From NCBI RefSeq assembly GCF_016617615.1, contig NZ_JAACYA010000002.1:1-64000 (forward strand): a DNA stretch of 64,000 nucleotides, in the 5' to 3' direction. A program made the translations under genes and the position numbers. The notes under the pieces are model-generated. The model saw only the letters and a program-made list of their open reading frames with translations. It was not told where the DNA came from and ran no database searches. Source of the DNA: Persephonella atlantica (GTDB lineage Bacteria > Aquificota > Aquificia > Aquificales > Hydrogenothermaceae). This document shows positions 8,376-16,735 of this stretch, one piece after another; within the stretch, counting starts at the first letter, position 1; each line of letters starts with the position of its first letter.

Positions 8376-8398
8376 TAAAAAAAGGGCATAAAAGCCCT
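8376..8398 (-). terminator. Terminator-like hairpin between korA and korB
   Basis: On the minus strand AGGGC-6-GCCCT is followed by seven T residues, the form of an intrinsic terminator, although the stem has only 5 bp. It sits after the korA stop and before the korB ribosome site. Partial termination here would lower korB relative to korA. The alternative is full termination with a separate korB promoter, which I do not see in the remaining ~35 nt. Confidence 0.5.
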
Positions 8399-8410
8399 GA
8401 TAAAAATCAT

Positions 8411-10213
8411 CTATGCGCTTACCTTCTCACCTAAAAGTTCGAGAATCTTTTCTTCTATCTCCTTAGGTATAAATGGTTCTCCTCTATAAATGTTAAACTG
8501 GACAATCTTTTCCTGAGGTATATTTGTGAACATCTTGATAAATCTTGCAAAGTGTCCAAGGTATGAAGCTTCAGGAACAAGTATTTTATCTGCCATTGAT
8601 GAGAGTTTCTCAAGAGCATTCTTAGGCACCGGATACAGAAGTTTAGGATAGAGGGCAGCTATTTTGTAGCCTTTTTCTCTTAATCTTTTTACCGCTTCCT
8701 GTGTTATTGAAGCGCTGAGACCCCACGATACCACTGCGATATCAGCCTTATCTCCTTCCTGAAGGTCACCTAAGTCCCACTCAACAAGGTGCGGATTTTC
8801 CTCTTCTATATTTGCGATTTTCTTAAATCTCTTGTTCATCATTTTTACTCTCTCGTCCGGTGTTGTTCTTGGACGGGAGTTTTCTGCGTGTTCAAGACCG
8901 GTAGCTGTATACGGCTTTGGAGATTCTCCTGGAACAAAAACAGGTGATATACCTGTTTCTGTCACTGCATATCTGAACAGGTTTTCTATTTCTTCAGGTT
9001 TTACTTCACCTTTCCTTATAACCGGTCTTTCTATCAGGTTTTCTTTTATCTTTTTAATGTCAGGTGTTGGTATAGCTTCAGCTCTGAGAGAGAGTGAACC
9101 GTCTGTCAGCATTATAACTGGAAGTTGATATTTCTCTGCAAGGTTAAACGCTTCTATAGTCAGATAGAAGTTTTCTTCAACATTCTTTGGTGCAATAACA
9201 ACCCTCTGATCATCACCATGCCCACCAAGAGCAGCAGCAAAGAGATCTGCCTGCTCGTGTTTTGTTGGCATACCGGTTGAAGGTCCTGCCCTTTGAACGT
9301 CAACAATAACAGCAGGAAGCTCTGTCATAGATGCAAGACCAATAAGTTCCTGCATAAGAGAAATACCTGGTCCAGATGTTGCTGTCATTGCTTTTGCCCC
9401 TGCAAATGAAGCACCAATAACAACAGCCATTGATGATATCTCGTCTTCTGACTGATAAACAAAACCCCCAGTTTTTAAAATAATCGGAGAAAGGTAATTA
9501 CCGACAGTTGTTGCCGGTGTAATAGGATATGCTGCAAATACCTTAACTCCTGCAACGGCTGCTCCAAGAGCAATTGCTTCGTTCCCCTCAAGGATAATAA
9601 CATCTTTCTTTGGCAGCGGACCCGGAACTCTGTATGGGTCTATCTTTTTTATATGTTCTTTTATGTAATTCTGTGCCACTTCAATAGCTTTAAAGTTCAG
9701 GTTAACAACATCTTCACCTTTTTTAGAAAACTTCTTTACAATCTCCTGCTTCAGAACTTCCATTGGAAAACCAAACAGCTCAAATACAGATGCCATTGCG
9801 ATAACGTTTTTTGTGATGTAAGCTCCCACTTCTTCTTTAGCCAGTTTTGACATAGGAACCGCATAAACGAAAACGCCCATTTTCTCAAGCTCTTCCAAAT
9901 CTGGCTCAAAATCTCCACCTTCCGGTCCATCCCAGATAAGAACCTTACCTTTTCCAAGAAGAGGCTTGTTTACCTCATATGCTTCACCGTTAAAAGCAAC
10001 CAGTATGTCAAACCCATCACCCTGGGAAAGAATCTTCTCATCAGACATTCTAACCTGTGACAGTGCGTATCCCCCCTTGATTTCAGCTGGAAAAGATTTG
10101 AACGTAACAACTTCATAACCTAAGTTTGAAGCTGCTCTCATTGTAAAATCACCGGCAGAGATAACACCTTCTCCACCTTCACCGGCATACTTAACAGTTA
10201 AATCAAACGCCAT
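8411..10213 (-). CDS. korA: 2-oxoglutarate:ferredoxin oxidoreductase, fused gamma-alpha subunit
   Basis: About 600 aa. The N-terminal ~190 residues form the gamma domain (GEGGEGVISAG near the start; it contacts CoA in relatives), and the rest is the alpha subunit: pyrimidine-binding domain with YPITPAT and SGPGISLMQE, then the C-terminal transketolase-like domain. This gamma-alpha fusion paired with a separate beta subunit is the KorAB layout known from Hydrogenobacter. The start is set at the ATG at 10213, which has AAAGGAGGA at ideal spacing, and not at the in-frame ATG 13 codons upstream. Promoter at 10266-10295. Confidence 0.88.
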   Translation of the reverse strand: MAFDLTVKYAGEGGEGVISAGDFTMRAASNLGYEVVTFKSFPAEIKGGYALSQVRMSDEKILSQGDGFDILVAFNGEAYEVNKPLLGKGKVLIWDGPEGGDFEPDLEELEKMGVFVYAVPMSKLAKEEVGAYITKNVIAMASVFELFGFPMEVLKQEIVKKFSKKGEDVVNLNFKAIEVAQNYIKEHIKKIDPYRVPGPLPKKDVIILEGNEAIALGAAVAGVKVFAAYPITPATTVGNYLSPIILKTGGFVYQSEDEISSMAVVIGASFAGAKAMTATSGPGISLMQELIGLASMTELPAVIVDVQRAGPSTGMPTKHEQADLFAAALGGHGDDQRVVIAPKNVEENFYLTIEAFNLAEKYQLPVIMLTDGSLSLRAEAIPTPDIKKIKENLIERPVIRKGEVKPEEIENLFRYAVTETGISPVFVPGESPKPYTATGLEHAENSRPRTTPDERVKMMNKRFKKIANIEEENPHLVEWDLGDLQEGDKADIAVVSWGLSASITQEAVKRLREKGYKIAALYPKLLYPVPKNALEKLSSMADKILVPEASYLGHFARFIKMFTNIPQEKIVQFNIYRGEPFIPKEIEEKILELLGEKVSA

Positions 10214-10265
10214 AGCGGATTCCTCCTTTATATTTTTAGGCTTTAAAACCAATAAGGTTTATAAA

Positions 10266-10295
10266 AATATAACACTGTTTGATTTTTTAAATCAA
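10266..10295 (-). promoter_or_regulatory. korA promoter carrying a box shared with the mdh promoter
   Basis: On the minus strand TTGATT (10290-10295), an 18-nt spacer and TATATT (10266-10271) form a usable sigma-70-type promoter about 50 nt before the korA start. The spacer contains AACACTGTTTGATTTTTTAA (plus-strand reading, 10271-10290), which matches 18 of 20 positions with 16303-16322 upstream of mdh, in the same orientation. Inference: a common regulator of the carbon-fixation genes may bind here. Confidence 0.5.
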
Positions 10296-10303
10296 GAGGA
10301 ATG

Positions 10304-10460
10304 CTACCGTTTTTTTGAAGAAATTAGAAAGTAATACAGAAGAGGCACATATATCAGTGTCAGGAAAGTTCCCACAAGAAGCCCACCAATAGCTACTGTT
10401 CCCAGTGGAGCCAACCTCTCAAGACCTAATGCCCATCCTAAAGCTACAGGAACCATACCT
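10304..10460 (-). pseudogene. C-terminal remnant of an RND efflux pump
   Basis: Translated on the minus strand, an in-frame stretch from ATG 10456 to the TAG at 10304-10306 gives about 50 residues including MVPVALGWALGLERLAPLG, AIGGLLVGTF and LIYVPLLYYF. This is the typical last transmembrane helix region of an RND (CzcA/CusA/AcrB-like) pump. Nothing of the other ~970 residues is present. Upstream the frame hits a stop at once and the sequence becomes the 5' half of an outer-membrane-channel gene. It is the distal end of an efflux operon that lost its middle by deletion. No function is expected. Confidence 0.8.
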
Positions 10461-11018
10461 ATTTAGAAGGTCTATCTCTGGTTTTTTCCCTTCTTTTACT
10501 GATATTTCCAACTGTCTGTACAACTGATTTAGAGACTGAATGTAGGAATGTATAGCTTCTTTTTGTTTTTCTAAAGAGTGGGTTTTCAGGTAAAGGGAAC
10601 GGATATTAAACACAAGCTCATTTTTGGTCAGATAGAATCTGTAACTGCTTAAAATATGTTTCAGCTTTGCAATTTCCACTGTGTTTTTTATTTTGAAACC
10701 TGTAAATACAGGCAGTGTGTAGGATATACCGGTTATAAGCTGGTTCTGGGCACCTTTCAAGGTAAGGGGATTTATAGGGGGAGAAAGGGGATACAGTATC
10801 CTTTTATCTTCATAATGGTTAAAACTACCAAAAAGCTTTACTTCCCCAAACTTTTTAGCAGCAATAGACTTTTTTTCTGCATGGTACATCTCTTTTTCAA
10901 TGCGGCTTTCCTTTATGTAAGGGCTGTTTTCAACGGCAAGGGATATGAGCTTAGAAAGGGTTATACTGTGAACAGACCCTGAAATAAGCAGCAAAAGAGC
11001 AACGGCTATCAGAAACAT
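10419..11018 (-). pseudogene. Truncated TolC-like outer-membrane channel gene
   Basis: Residues 1 to ~187 are a normal start of an outer-membrane efflux protein: signal peptide, LISLAVENSPYIKE, long helices, and EGKKPEIDLLN, which in intact relatives is followed by the rest of the first repeat. Here the frame instead runs into DNA of an RND pump read out of frame (RYGSCSFRMGIRS) and stops. Intact family members have about 400-450 residues, so more than half is missing. The junction lies near 10458-10465. The promoter (11047-11075) and TetR regulator remain intact, so a useless transcript may still be made. Confidence 0.82.
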
Positions 11019-11035
11019 CTTAACCTCTTGTTATA

Positions 11036-11075
11036 TAGTTATAACTAATATAGGATATACAAACTTTTCTGTCAA
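11036..11075 (-). promoter_or_regulatory. Promoter of the broken efflux operon with overlapping palindromic operator
   Basis: On the minus strand TTGACA (11070-11075), exactly 17 nt, then TATATT (11047-11052): a strong promoter. Directly downstream lies the perfect 12-bp palindrome TAGTTATAACTA (11036-11047), nested in a wider GTTATA-4-TATAAC repeat (11030-11045). Position and symmetry fit an operator for the divergent TetR-family gene at 11128. Confidence 0.65.
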
Positions 11076-11127
11076 CACAGAAAAAATCATTTATATTTAA
11101 TATTAAAAAATTTTCAGGGAGATAACG

Positions 11128-11721
11128 TTGACAGAAAAAAAGAGAAAACCTGTAACAAAGAGGAAAGAGGAGGTATTTCTCATAATATCCCAGATAATAG
11201 CAGAGAAAGGTCTGTCTGAAGTCTCTACAACAGAGGTTGCAAGGAGACTTGGAGTATCCCAGCCTGCTATATACAAGTATTTCAAAAACAAGGATGAGAT
11301 GATTGTATACTTTCTGGAAAATCTTAAAGAGCAGTTGTTGGAGATTGTAAAAAAAGCAAAAGAGGAAAAAACTACAAAAGACAGACTGAAAAGGATTTAT
11401 ACAGAACATTTCAGATTGATAGAGAGAACCAAGATTCTCCCCCGAGTAGTTTTTTCTGACGTTATACATACAGGCAAAAAAGAAAAAAAGGAAAAGCTAA
11501 GAGAAGTCGTCAACCTCTACAAAGAAGGGATAAAACAGATAATAGAAGAGGGAATTAAAAAGGGAGAGATTAAAGATATTAATCCGGAAATAGGAGCAAG
11601 ACTTTTTATTGGGACGATAATATCAACTGCCCTTTTCTGGATGCTAAACAATGCAGATAAAAGTTTGATTGGGGAGACAGAAAGTCTGATAAAAGAGATT
11701 GAAAAAATGATTTTTAAGTAA
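11128..11721 (+). CDS. TetR-family transcriptional repressor
   Basis: A 197-aa regulator. Residues ~14-60 are the TetR helix-turn-helix, with STTEVARRLGVSQPAIYKYF as the recognition part; the helical C-terminal part (ligand-binding and dimerization) appears complete. The start is a TTG at 11128 preceded by CAGGGAGAT at good spacing; there is no ATG until residue 58. It is divergent from the truncated outer-membrane channel gene, so it most likely controlled that RND operon. It now seems an orphan unless it acts elsewhere or on its own promoter. A terminator follows at once. Confidence 0.85.
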   Translation: MTEKKRKPVTKRKEEVFLIISQIIAEKGLSEVSTTEVARRLGVSQPAIYKYFKNKDEMIVYFLENLKEQLLEIVKKAKEEKTTKDRLKRIYTEHFRLIERTKILPRVVFSDVIHTGKKEKKEKLREVVNLYKEGIKQIIEEGIKKGEIKDINPEIGARLFIGTIISTALFWMLNNADKSLIGETESLIKEIEKMIFK

Positions 11722-11745
11722 GCCCCCCGAAGGGAGCTTTTTTTT
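11721..11745 (+). terminator. Intrinsic terminator of the tetR gene
   Basis: AGCCCCC-CGAA-GGGAGCT, a 7-bp stem with one mismatch and a stable 4-nt loop, followed by eight T residues on the plus strand. It starts at the tetR stop codon and separates tetR from the convergent sucD. On the minus strand the stem is followed by TTACTT, so it may also act weakly on the sucCD transcript. Confidence 0.85.
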
Positions 11746-11746
11746 A

Positions 11747-12622
11747 TTATTTTAAAACATCCGCAACTGCATCTCCGATAAAGGATATATTTTTTACTGT
11801 GACAGCACCTGCAGATTCAAGAGCTCTGTACTTTTCTTCTGCCGTTCCCTTCCCACCTGCAATAATAGCTCCTGCGTGTCCCATTCTTTTTCCAGGAGGT
11901 GCTGTAACACCTGCAATGTATGCAACGACAGGTTTTTTAACATACTCTTTGATAAACTCTGCTGCTTCTTCTTCAGCTGTTCCGCCAATCTCACCTATCA
12001 TAACAATAGCCTCTGTTTCAGGGTCATCCTGAAACCATTTCAGAACATCTGAAAATACTGTTCCGGGAACAGGGTCTCCTCCTATTCCGATAACTGTTGA
12101 CTGTCCTATTCCTCTGTTTGAAAGCTGAAATGCTGCTTCATAGGTTAGCGTTCCAGACCTTGAAACAATTCCGACCTTTCCCCTTTTGAATATGTGTCCA
12201 GGCATTATACCAATTTTTGCCTCATCTGGAGTTATCACACCGGGACAGTTAGGTCCAATGAGAACAGTATCTGGATAGTAGGTTTTTATGTAATTCTTTA
12301 CAGGTATCATGTCATTAACAGGAATTCCTTCTGTTATACATATGACTGTTTTTATTCCCGCATCTACAGCTTCAAGAACAGCATCTGCAGCAAAAGGAGG
12401 AGGTACAAATATAAGTGAGCAGTTTGCACCTGTATTTTCAACAGCTTCTTTTACTGTATCAAAAACAGGGATACCTTCCACATCCTGTCCGCCTTTTCCG
12501 GGAGTAACTCCACCTACAACCTGTGTTCCGTATGCTTTACACTGGATAGCGTGGAATGAACCTTCTCTTCCTGTTATTCCCTGAACAATAACCTTTGTAT
12601 CTTTATTTACAAGTACGCTCAT
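11747..12622 (-). CDS. sucD: Succinyl-CoA synthetase, alpha subunit
   Basis: A 291-aa protein with the CoA-binding Rossmann fold at the N-terminus ([11 protein letters not shown], residues 15-25) and the active-site histidine in the context RMGHAGAI (His 249), which is phosphorylated during catalysis. With SucC it interconverts succinate and succinyl-CoA with ATP or GTP; in the reductive TCA cycle it makes succinyl-CoA for KorAB. It starts 12 nt after sucC with ribosome site AAGGAGGAG. Last gene of the mdh-fumA-fumB-sucC-sucD operon. Length fits SucD better than the related citryl-CoA synthetase subunit. Confidence 0.93.
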   Translation of the reverse strand: MSVLVNKDTKVIVQGITGREGSFHAIQCKAYGTQVVGGVTPGKGGQDVEGIPVFDTVKEAVENTGANCSLIFVPPPFAADAVLEAVDAGIKTVICITEGIPVNDMIPVKNYIKTYYPDTVLIGPNCPGVITPDEAKIGIMPGHIFKRGKVGIVSRSGTLTYEAAFQLSNRGIGQSTVIGIGGDPVPGTVFSDVLKWFQDDPETEAIVMIGEIGGTAEEEAAEFIKEYVKKPVVAYIAGVTAPPGKRMGHAGAIIAGGKGTAEEKYRALESAGAVTVKNISFIGDAVADVLK

Positions 12623-12634
12623 CTTTCTCCTCCT

Positions 12635-13804
12635 TTACTGTCCTTTTTTTGCAAGTTCTACGGCTTTTTGTGCCCCTTCCCACATTGTGTCAGCAGGGAT
12701 AAGGTCAAGCCCTGACTCGGCAAGCATCTTTTTACCAAGTTCAACGTTTGTTCCTTCCATTCTTACTATAATGGGGACGTGTGGATTAACCTCTTTTGAA
12801 GCCTGAATTATACCTTCAGCAAGTCTATCACATCTGAGTATTCCGCCAAAAATGTTAATAAATATCGCTTTTACATTAGGGTCTGACAGTATTATCTTGA
12901 AAGCATTTGCTATCTGCTCAGCATTAGCAGAACCTCCAACATCAAGGAAATTAGCCGGTTCTCCTCCGGCAAGTTTTATTGTGTCCATCGTTGCCATAGC
13001 AAGACCAGCTCCGTTAACCATACACGCAATATTTCCGTCAAGTTTTATGTAATTTAGGTTGTACTGTTTAGCCCTGACTTCTAACTCAGATTCCTGAGTA
13101 GGGTCTTCCATCTCCATAATGTCTGGATGCCTGAACAGTGCATTATCATCAAAGTCTACTTTTGCATCAAGAACAACAATGTTTCCCTCTTTTGTGAGAA
13201 CGAGGGGGTTTATCTCAACCATAGAGGCGTCTTCCTTCATATAAACGTCGTACAGTTTAAGAAATACACCAGCCACCTTGTTTATAAGATTTTTTGGAAA
13301 ACCAAGTTTTAAAGCTATCTCCCTTGCCTGAAATGGTCTTAGACCGATAAATGGGTCTATAACTTCTGTGATTATTGCTTCAGGGTTCTTTGCTGCAACT
13401 TCTTCAATCTCCATTCCCCCTTCTGCTGATGCCATAATTATCAGCTTTGATCTGCTTCTGTCTAATGTTATAGCAACGTAGTACTCTTTATCTATGTTTG
13501 TTCCCTCTTCAATATAAATCCTGCTTACAGGCAGTCCCTCAGGACCTGTCTGAAAGGTTACCAGCGTTTTTCCTAAGAGCTCTGCTGCATACTTTTGAAC
13601 TTCATCTAAACTGTTTGCCAGTTTAACACCACCTGCCTTTCCTCTACCTCCTGCATGTATCTGGGCTTTTACCACAACAGGAAACTTACCTAACTGCTGG
13701 GCTGCCTCAACAGCTTCTTCCACTGTGAAAGCTGGATACCCTTTCGGAACGGGAAGGCCATATTTTGCAAATATCTCTTTTGCCTGATGTTCGTGTACCT
13801 TCAT
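12635..13804 (-). CDS. sucC: Succinyl-CoA synthetase, beta subunit
   Basis: A 389-aa ATP-grasp subunit. It starts with the family signature [20 protein letters not shown], has the nucleotide-binding stretch [19 protein letters not shown] (about 43-62), MVEINPLV, and the C-terminal [16 protein letters not shown] region. It binds the nucleotide and succinate and works with SucD. Preceded by AAGGAGGAAG and 10 nt from the fumB stop. Same operon as mdh and fumAB. The length equals standard SucC and is shorter than citryl-CoA synthetase large subunit, supporting the succinyl-CoA assignment. Confidence 0.93.
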   Translation of the reverse strand: MKVHEHQAKEIFAKYGLPVPKGYPAFTVEEAVEAAQQLGKFPVVVKAQIHAGGRGKAGGVKLANSLDEVQKYAAELLGKTLVTFQTGPEGLPVSRIYIEEGTNIDKEYYVAITLDRSRSKLIIMASAEGGMEIEEVAAKNPEAIITEVIDPFIGLRPFQAREIALKLGFPKNLINKVAGVFLKLYDVYMKEDASMVEINPLVLTKEGNIVVLDAKVDFDDNALFRHPDIMEMEDPTQESELEVRAKQYNLNYIKLDGNIACMVNGAGLAMATMDTIKLAGGEPANFLDVGGSANAEQIANAFKIILSDPNVKAIFINIFGGILRCDRLAEGIIQASKEVNPHVPIIVRMEGTNVELGKKMLAESGLDLIPADTMWEGAQKAVELAKKGQ

Positions 13805-13814
13805 ATCTTCCTCC

Positions 13815-14384
13815 TTATGGGTCTATTTCAATTTTTTTGTAGGCTTTTTGCCCTTCGGTAAAAACGTCTCCACCGTAAATATCGTTGGCTACTATCACAG
13901 GAAAGTCCTCAAAATACAGCTTCCTTATGGCCTCAGGCCCTAAGTCTTCATAGGCTACTATCTCAGAAGATTTGATATGTTTTGATAAAAGAGCCGCCGT
14001 TCCCCCATAGGCGGCAAAGTAAACTGCTTTGAATTTTTTTAATGCCTCCTTTACCTTTGTCCCTCTCCATCCTTTCCCTATGGTGCCTTTCAGACCCAGT
14101 TCAAGGAGTTTGGGAGTGTATTTGTCCATTCTGTAAGCTGTTGTAGGACCTGCTGAGCCAATAACCTGTCCCGGTTTTGGCGGAGTTGGTCCAACGTAAT
14201 AGATAACCTGTCCTTTAATATCAAATGGAAGTTTTCCTGTTTTTTTGTACTCTTCAAGCATCCTTTTGTGGGCTGCATCTCTTGCAGTGTAAACATAGCC
14301 ACTGAGCAGAATCCTGTCTCCTGCTTTCAGAGTTTCTATCACATCGTCTGTCAGGGGTGTTGTTATCTTTTTTACCTGTGACAT
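13815..14384 (-). CDS. fumB: Class I fumarase, beta subunit
   Basis: A 189-aa subunit corresponding to the C-terminal domain of iron-sulfur fumarases. It has [20 protein letters not shown] and [12 protein letters not shown], typical of the swivelling domain that contributes substrate-binding residues. With the alpha subunit it hydrates fumarate to malate; in the reductive cycle it runs in reverse. The start is the ATG at 14384 with CAGGGAGAC just upstream; in-frame codons farther upstream lie inside the alpha-subunit gene. It follows fumA by 14 nt. The two-subunit form is typical of thermophiles and anaerobes. Confidence 0.9.
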   Translation of the reverse strand: MSQVKKITTPLTDDVIETLKAGDRILLSGYVYTARDAAHKRMLEEYKKTGKLPFDIKGQVIYYVGPTPPKPGQVIGSAGPTTAYRMDKYTPKLLELGLKGTIGKGWRGTKVKEALKKFKAVYFAAYGGTAALLSKHIKSSEIVAYEDLGPEAIRKLYFEDFPVIVANDIYGGDVFTEGQKAYKKIEIDP

Positions 14385-14398
14385 CTTTGTCTCCCTGA

Positions 14399-15244
14399 TT
14401 ATATTTCTATCTCGCTGTGTCTGTTTGCATGACACTGAATATTTACTGCAACAGGCAGTGACGCTATATGAACAGGAGCCACTTCTATCTTTACATCAAC
14501 AGCTGTAACTGTTCCTCCAAAACCAAGAGGTCCAACACCAAGCTGATTTGCAAGGGAAAGCAGTTCCTCTTCAAGCATTGCAATTGCCGGGTCAGGATGC
14601 CTATCTCCAATTGGCCTGAACAGAGCTTTCTTTGCCAAAACTGCTGAGTAATCAAATGTCCCTCCAATACCAACTCCTACTGTAAACGGAGGACACGCAT
14701 TAGGTCCCGCATTGGCTATCGTTTTCAGAATAAACTTTTTTATCCCTTCCAGACCGTCAGCAGGTTTGAGCATTGCCTGTTTACTCTGGTTTTCTGAACC
14801 TCCACCTTTTGCGGCAAACTTTATTTTTATCCTGTCTCCCGGAACTATATCAAAATAAATAAGGGCAGGAGTGTTATCTCCAGTATTTCTTCTCTCAAAC
14901 ACAGGGTCAAATGCTATAGAAGCCCTCAAATAACCTTCTCTGGTTGCCAGTCTGACGCCTTCATTTATTGCATCTTTTATATTTCCGCCTACAATGTGAA
15001 CGTCCTGTCCAACCTCAACAAAAAATACAGGATATCCAGTATCCTGACAGTAAGCTACTTTTTCTATAGATGCCACCTTGGCATTTTCTAAAATCGTTTC
15101 AATAATTTCCCTTCCAACAGGGGATTCTTCAAAAGCCTTTGCTGTCTCTAATGATTTAATAAAATCTTCAGGAAGGTTATACTCTGTATCCATAACCATA
15201 TTTTTTACTTTTTCTACTATTTCACTGACATGAATCTCTCTCAT
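14399..15244 (-). CDS. fumA: Class I fumarase, alpha subunit
   Basis: A 281-aa subunit carrying the iron-sulfur cluster. Three cysteines stand in conserved contexts: AYCQDTGYPVFF, PNACPPFTVGVG and NIQCHANRHS near the C-terminus, matching the three ligands of a [4Fe-4S] cluster in the fumarase/tartrate dehydratase alpha family. KGGGSENQS is also kept. It removes water from malate to give fumarate in the reductive TCA direction. Starts 1 nt after the mdh stop codon, so the two are tightly coupled. Confidence 0.92.
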   Translation of the reverse strand: MREIHVSEIVEKVKNMVMDTEYNLPEDFIKSLETAKAFEESPVGREIIETILENAKVASIEKVAYCQDTGYPVFFVEVGQDVHIVGGNIKDAINEGVRLATREGYLRASIAFDPVFERRNTGDNTPALIYFDIVPGDRIKIKFAAKGGGSENQSKQAMLKPADGLEGIKKFILKTIANAGPNACPPFTVGVGIGGTFDYSAVLAKKALFRPIGDRHPDPAIAMLEEELLSLANQLGVGPLGFGGTVTAVDVKIEVAPVHIASLPVAVNIQCHANRHSEIEI

Positions 15245-15245
15245 C

Positions 15246-16244
15246 TTATATCAGCCCCAGTTCTTTAATTCTTTCAATTCCAGACTTTACAGAGCTTACA
15301 GAGGACTTCCAGAGCTCCTTTTCTTCTTCTGTAAAGTCCAGCTTTATTATCTCTTCTACTCCGTGAGCTCCCAACTTAACAGGAACCCCTATACATATAT
15401 CTTCTGCCTCATAATGAACTGCTGAATCCCCTTCAAGATAAACAGAGCAGGGAGCTATCTCTTTTTTATCGTTCAGCACCGCTTCAACCATCTCAACAAC
15501 TGATGCTCCTGGAGCATGGTAGGCTGACGTTCCCATAAGAGAAACTATCTCTCCTCCACCAAACTTTGTTCTCTCTACAATTTCTTTCAGCTTATTTTCA
15601 GGAATTAACTTGGTTAATGGTTCACCTCCCACGTTAGATACAGAGAGGAGCGGAACCATATCATCTCCATGACTTCCTAACACATATGCATTTATGTTCT
15701 TAACAGAAACCTTCAGCTCCATAGACAAAAATGCCTTAAATCTTGCTGTATCCAAAACGCCGGCCATTCCCATAACCCTGTTTGAAGGAAAACCTGTCAG
15801 CTTCAATGCTGCATAGGTAAGAACGTCAACAGGATTAGAAACAACAATAACAATAGCATCAGGTGCATACTGGGCTATTCTTTCTGAGACTGTTCTGATA
15901 ATTCCGACATTTTTTGAAAGGAGGTCGTCCCTGCTCATACCTGGCCTTCTGGGAAATCCAGCTGTTACCACAACAATGTCTGAACCTTCCAGTGGTTCGT
16001 ACCCGTCACCTTCAGCAGTGACAGTATATCCCTCTACCTCAACATCACATCCTATTGCTGAGGCCATCTGCTTTATATCTAATGCTTTTCCCTTCACTAT
16101 CTCATATGTTTTATCCCCGTCTTTTCTTGCCAAATCAAACATTCTGACGTTTGCCAGTTCTTTTATGGCTGTCAGGTTTGCAACATGCTCACCTACATTC
16201 CCTGCTCCAACAACAGAAACAACTGGTCTCTTGTACTCTCCCAT
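15246..16244 (-). CDS. mdh: NAD(P)-dependent malate dehydrogenase, LDH-like type
   Basis: A 332-aa dehydrogenase of the lactate/malate family. Residues 10-18 hold the dinucleotide-binding GAGNVGEHV; AGFPRRPGMSRDDLL provides the substrate arginines that mark malate, not lactate, specificity; VSNPVDVLTY and the catalytic GSHGDDMVP (His) follow. It reduces oxaloacetate to malate at the start of the reductive half of the TCA cycle. First gene of the operon mdh-fumA-fumB-sucC-sucD. Ribosome site CCGGAGGCG. Its promoter region holds a palindrome and a box also found before korA. Confidence 0.92.
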   Translation of the reverse strand: MGEYKRPVVSVVGAGNVGEHVANLTAIKELANVRMFDLARKDGDKTYEIVKGKALDIKQMASAIGCDVEVEGYTVTAEGDGYEPLEGSDIVVVTAGFPRRPGMSRDDLLSKNVGIIRTVSERIAQYAPDAIVIVVSNPVDVLTYAALKLTGFPSNRVMGMAGVLDTARFKAFLSMELKVSVKNINAYVLGSHGDDMVPLLSVSNVGGEPLTKLIPENKLKEIVERTKFGGGEIVSLMGTSAYHAPGASVVEMVEAVLNDKKEIAPCSVYLEGDSAVHYEAEDICIGVPVKLGAHGVEEIIKLDFTEEEKELWKSSVSSVKSGIERIKELGLI

Positions 16245-16256
16245 GGCCGCCTCCGG

Positions 16257-16322
16257 TTGTTTATTGACTAAATTAGTCTATAATTTATGGAAAACTTTGT
16301 CAAACAGTGTTTGATTTTTTAG
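16257..16322. promoter_or_regulatory. Divergent promoter region of mdh (minus) and fliJ-motE (plus)
   Basis: For mdh on the minus strand: TTGACA (16298-16303), 17 nt, TAGACT (16275-16280). For the plus strand: TTGTTT (16257-16262), 16 nt, a perfect TATAAT (16279-16284). The -10 regions overlap, so the two promoters should compete. A 15-bp palindrome TCAAACAGTGTTTGA (16300-16314) overlaps the mdh -35 box, and the 20-bp stretch 16303-16322 recurs at korA (10271-10290). Confidence 0.6.
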
Positions 16323-16333
16323 ATTAATAGATT

Positions 16334-16735
16334 ATGGATATCTTAGAGGCATTCATTAAAAAGTTAAAAAGTGAGATAAACAAAGAAAGACAGGTATTAA
16401 AGGCTATTGAAGAAGAGATATACAGTCTCGCTGTCAAAAAAAACAGACTTACCCAGGAGTATAAAGAGCTTGAAAAATTAAAGCTTTCAGATTCCCTGTC
16501 TCTCCATATGAAAACTATAAGGATGCTCAGTATTTTAAAATCTATAAAATCTATTGAAGAAGAGATTAAACAGAAAGAAGAAGAAGCTGAAAAATTAAGG
16601 ATAAAAATTAAGGAGAAAAATGCCGAAAAAAAAGCAATAAAAAATTATCAGGAGAAGTTGAAAAAAGAAAAGAATGTCAAAGAACTTAAAGTGGAAACAC
16701 AGCTTGCTGACGAAAGCTTTAATAGGAATCATTAG
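16334..16735 (+). CDS. fliJ: FliJ-like flagellar export coiled-coil protein
   Basis: A 133-aa, highly charged, almost entirely coiled-coil protein. The pattern and the C-terminal EKLKKEK...ELKVETQLADESFNRN resemble the end of FliJ, the central stalk that connects the FliI ATPase ring to the FlhA gate. FliJ is poorly conserved, so the call rests on length, coiled coil, C-terminal pattern, and the following motE-like gene and neighbouring flagellar operon. No clear ribosome site. The last 62 nt overlap the next gene. If correct, fliJ is separated here from fliH-fliI and has its own promoter. Confidence 0.6.
   Translation: MDILEAFIKKLKSEINKERQVLKAIEEEIYSLAVKKNRLTQEYKELEKLKLSDSLSLHMKTIRMLSILKSIKSIEEEIKQKEEEAEKLRIKIKEKNAEKKAIKNYQEKLKKEKNVKELKVETQLADESFNRNH

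Noticed and set aside
10656-10982. A 108-codon plus-strand frame across the truncated channel gene
   Set aside because: It mirrors the minus-strand TolC-like reading, which has a signal peptide and family motifs; the plus frame has neither.
10419-11018. Reading the truncated TolC-like gene as a genuine short protein
   Set aside because: The C-terminal 13 residues come from out-of-frame RND pump DNA, and the protein would lack half of the channel.
11747-13804. Citryl-CoA synthetase (CcsAB) in place of SucCD
   Set aside because: Lengths (291 and 389 aa) and operon setting fit succinyl-CoA synthetase; the citryl-CoA large subunit is longer.
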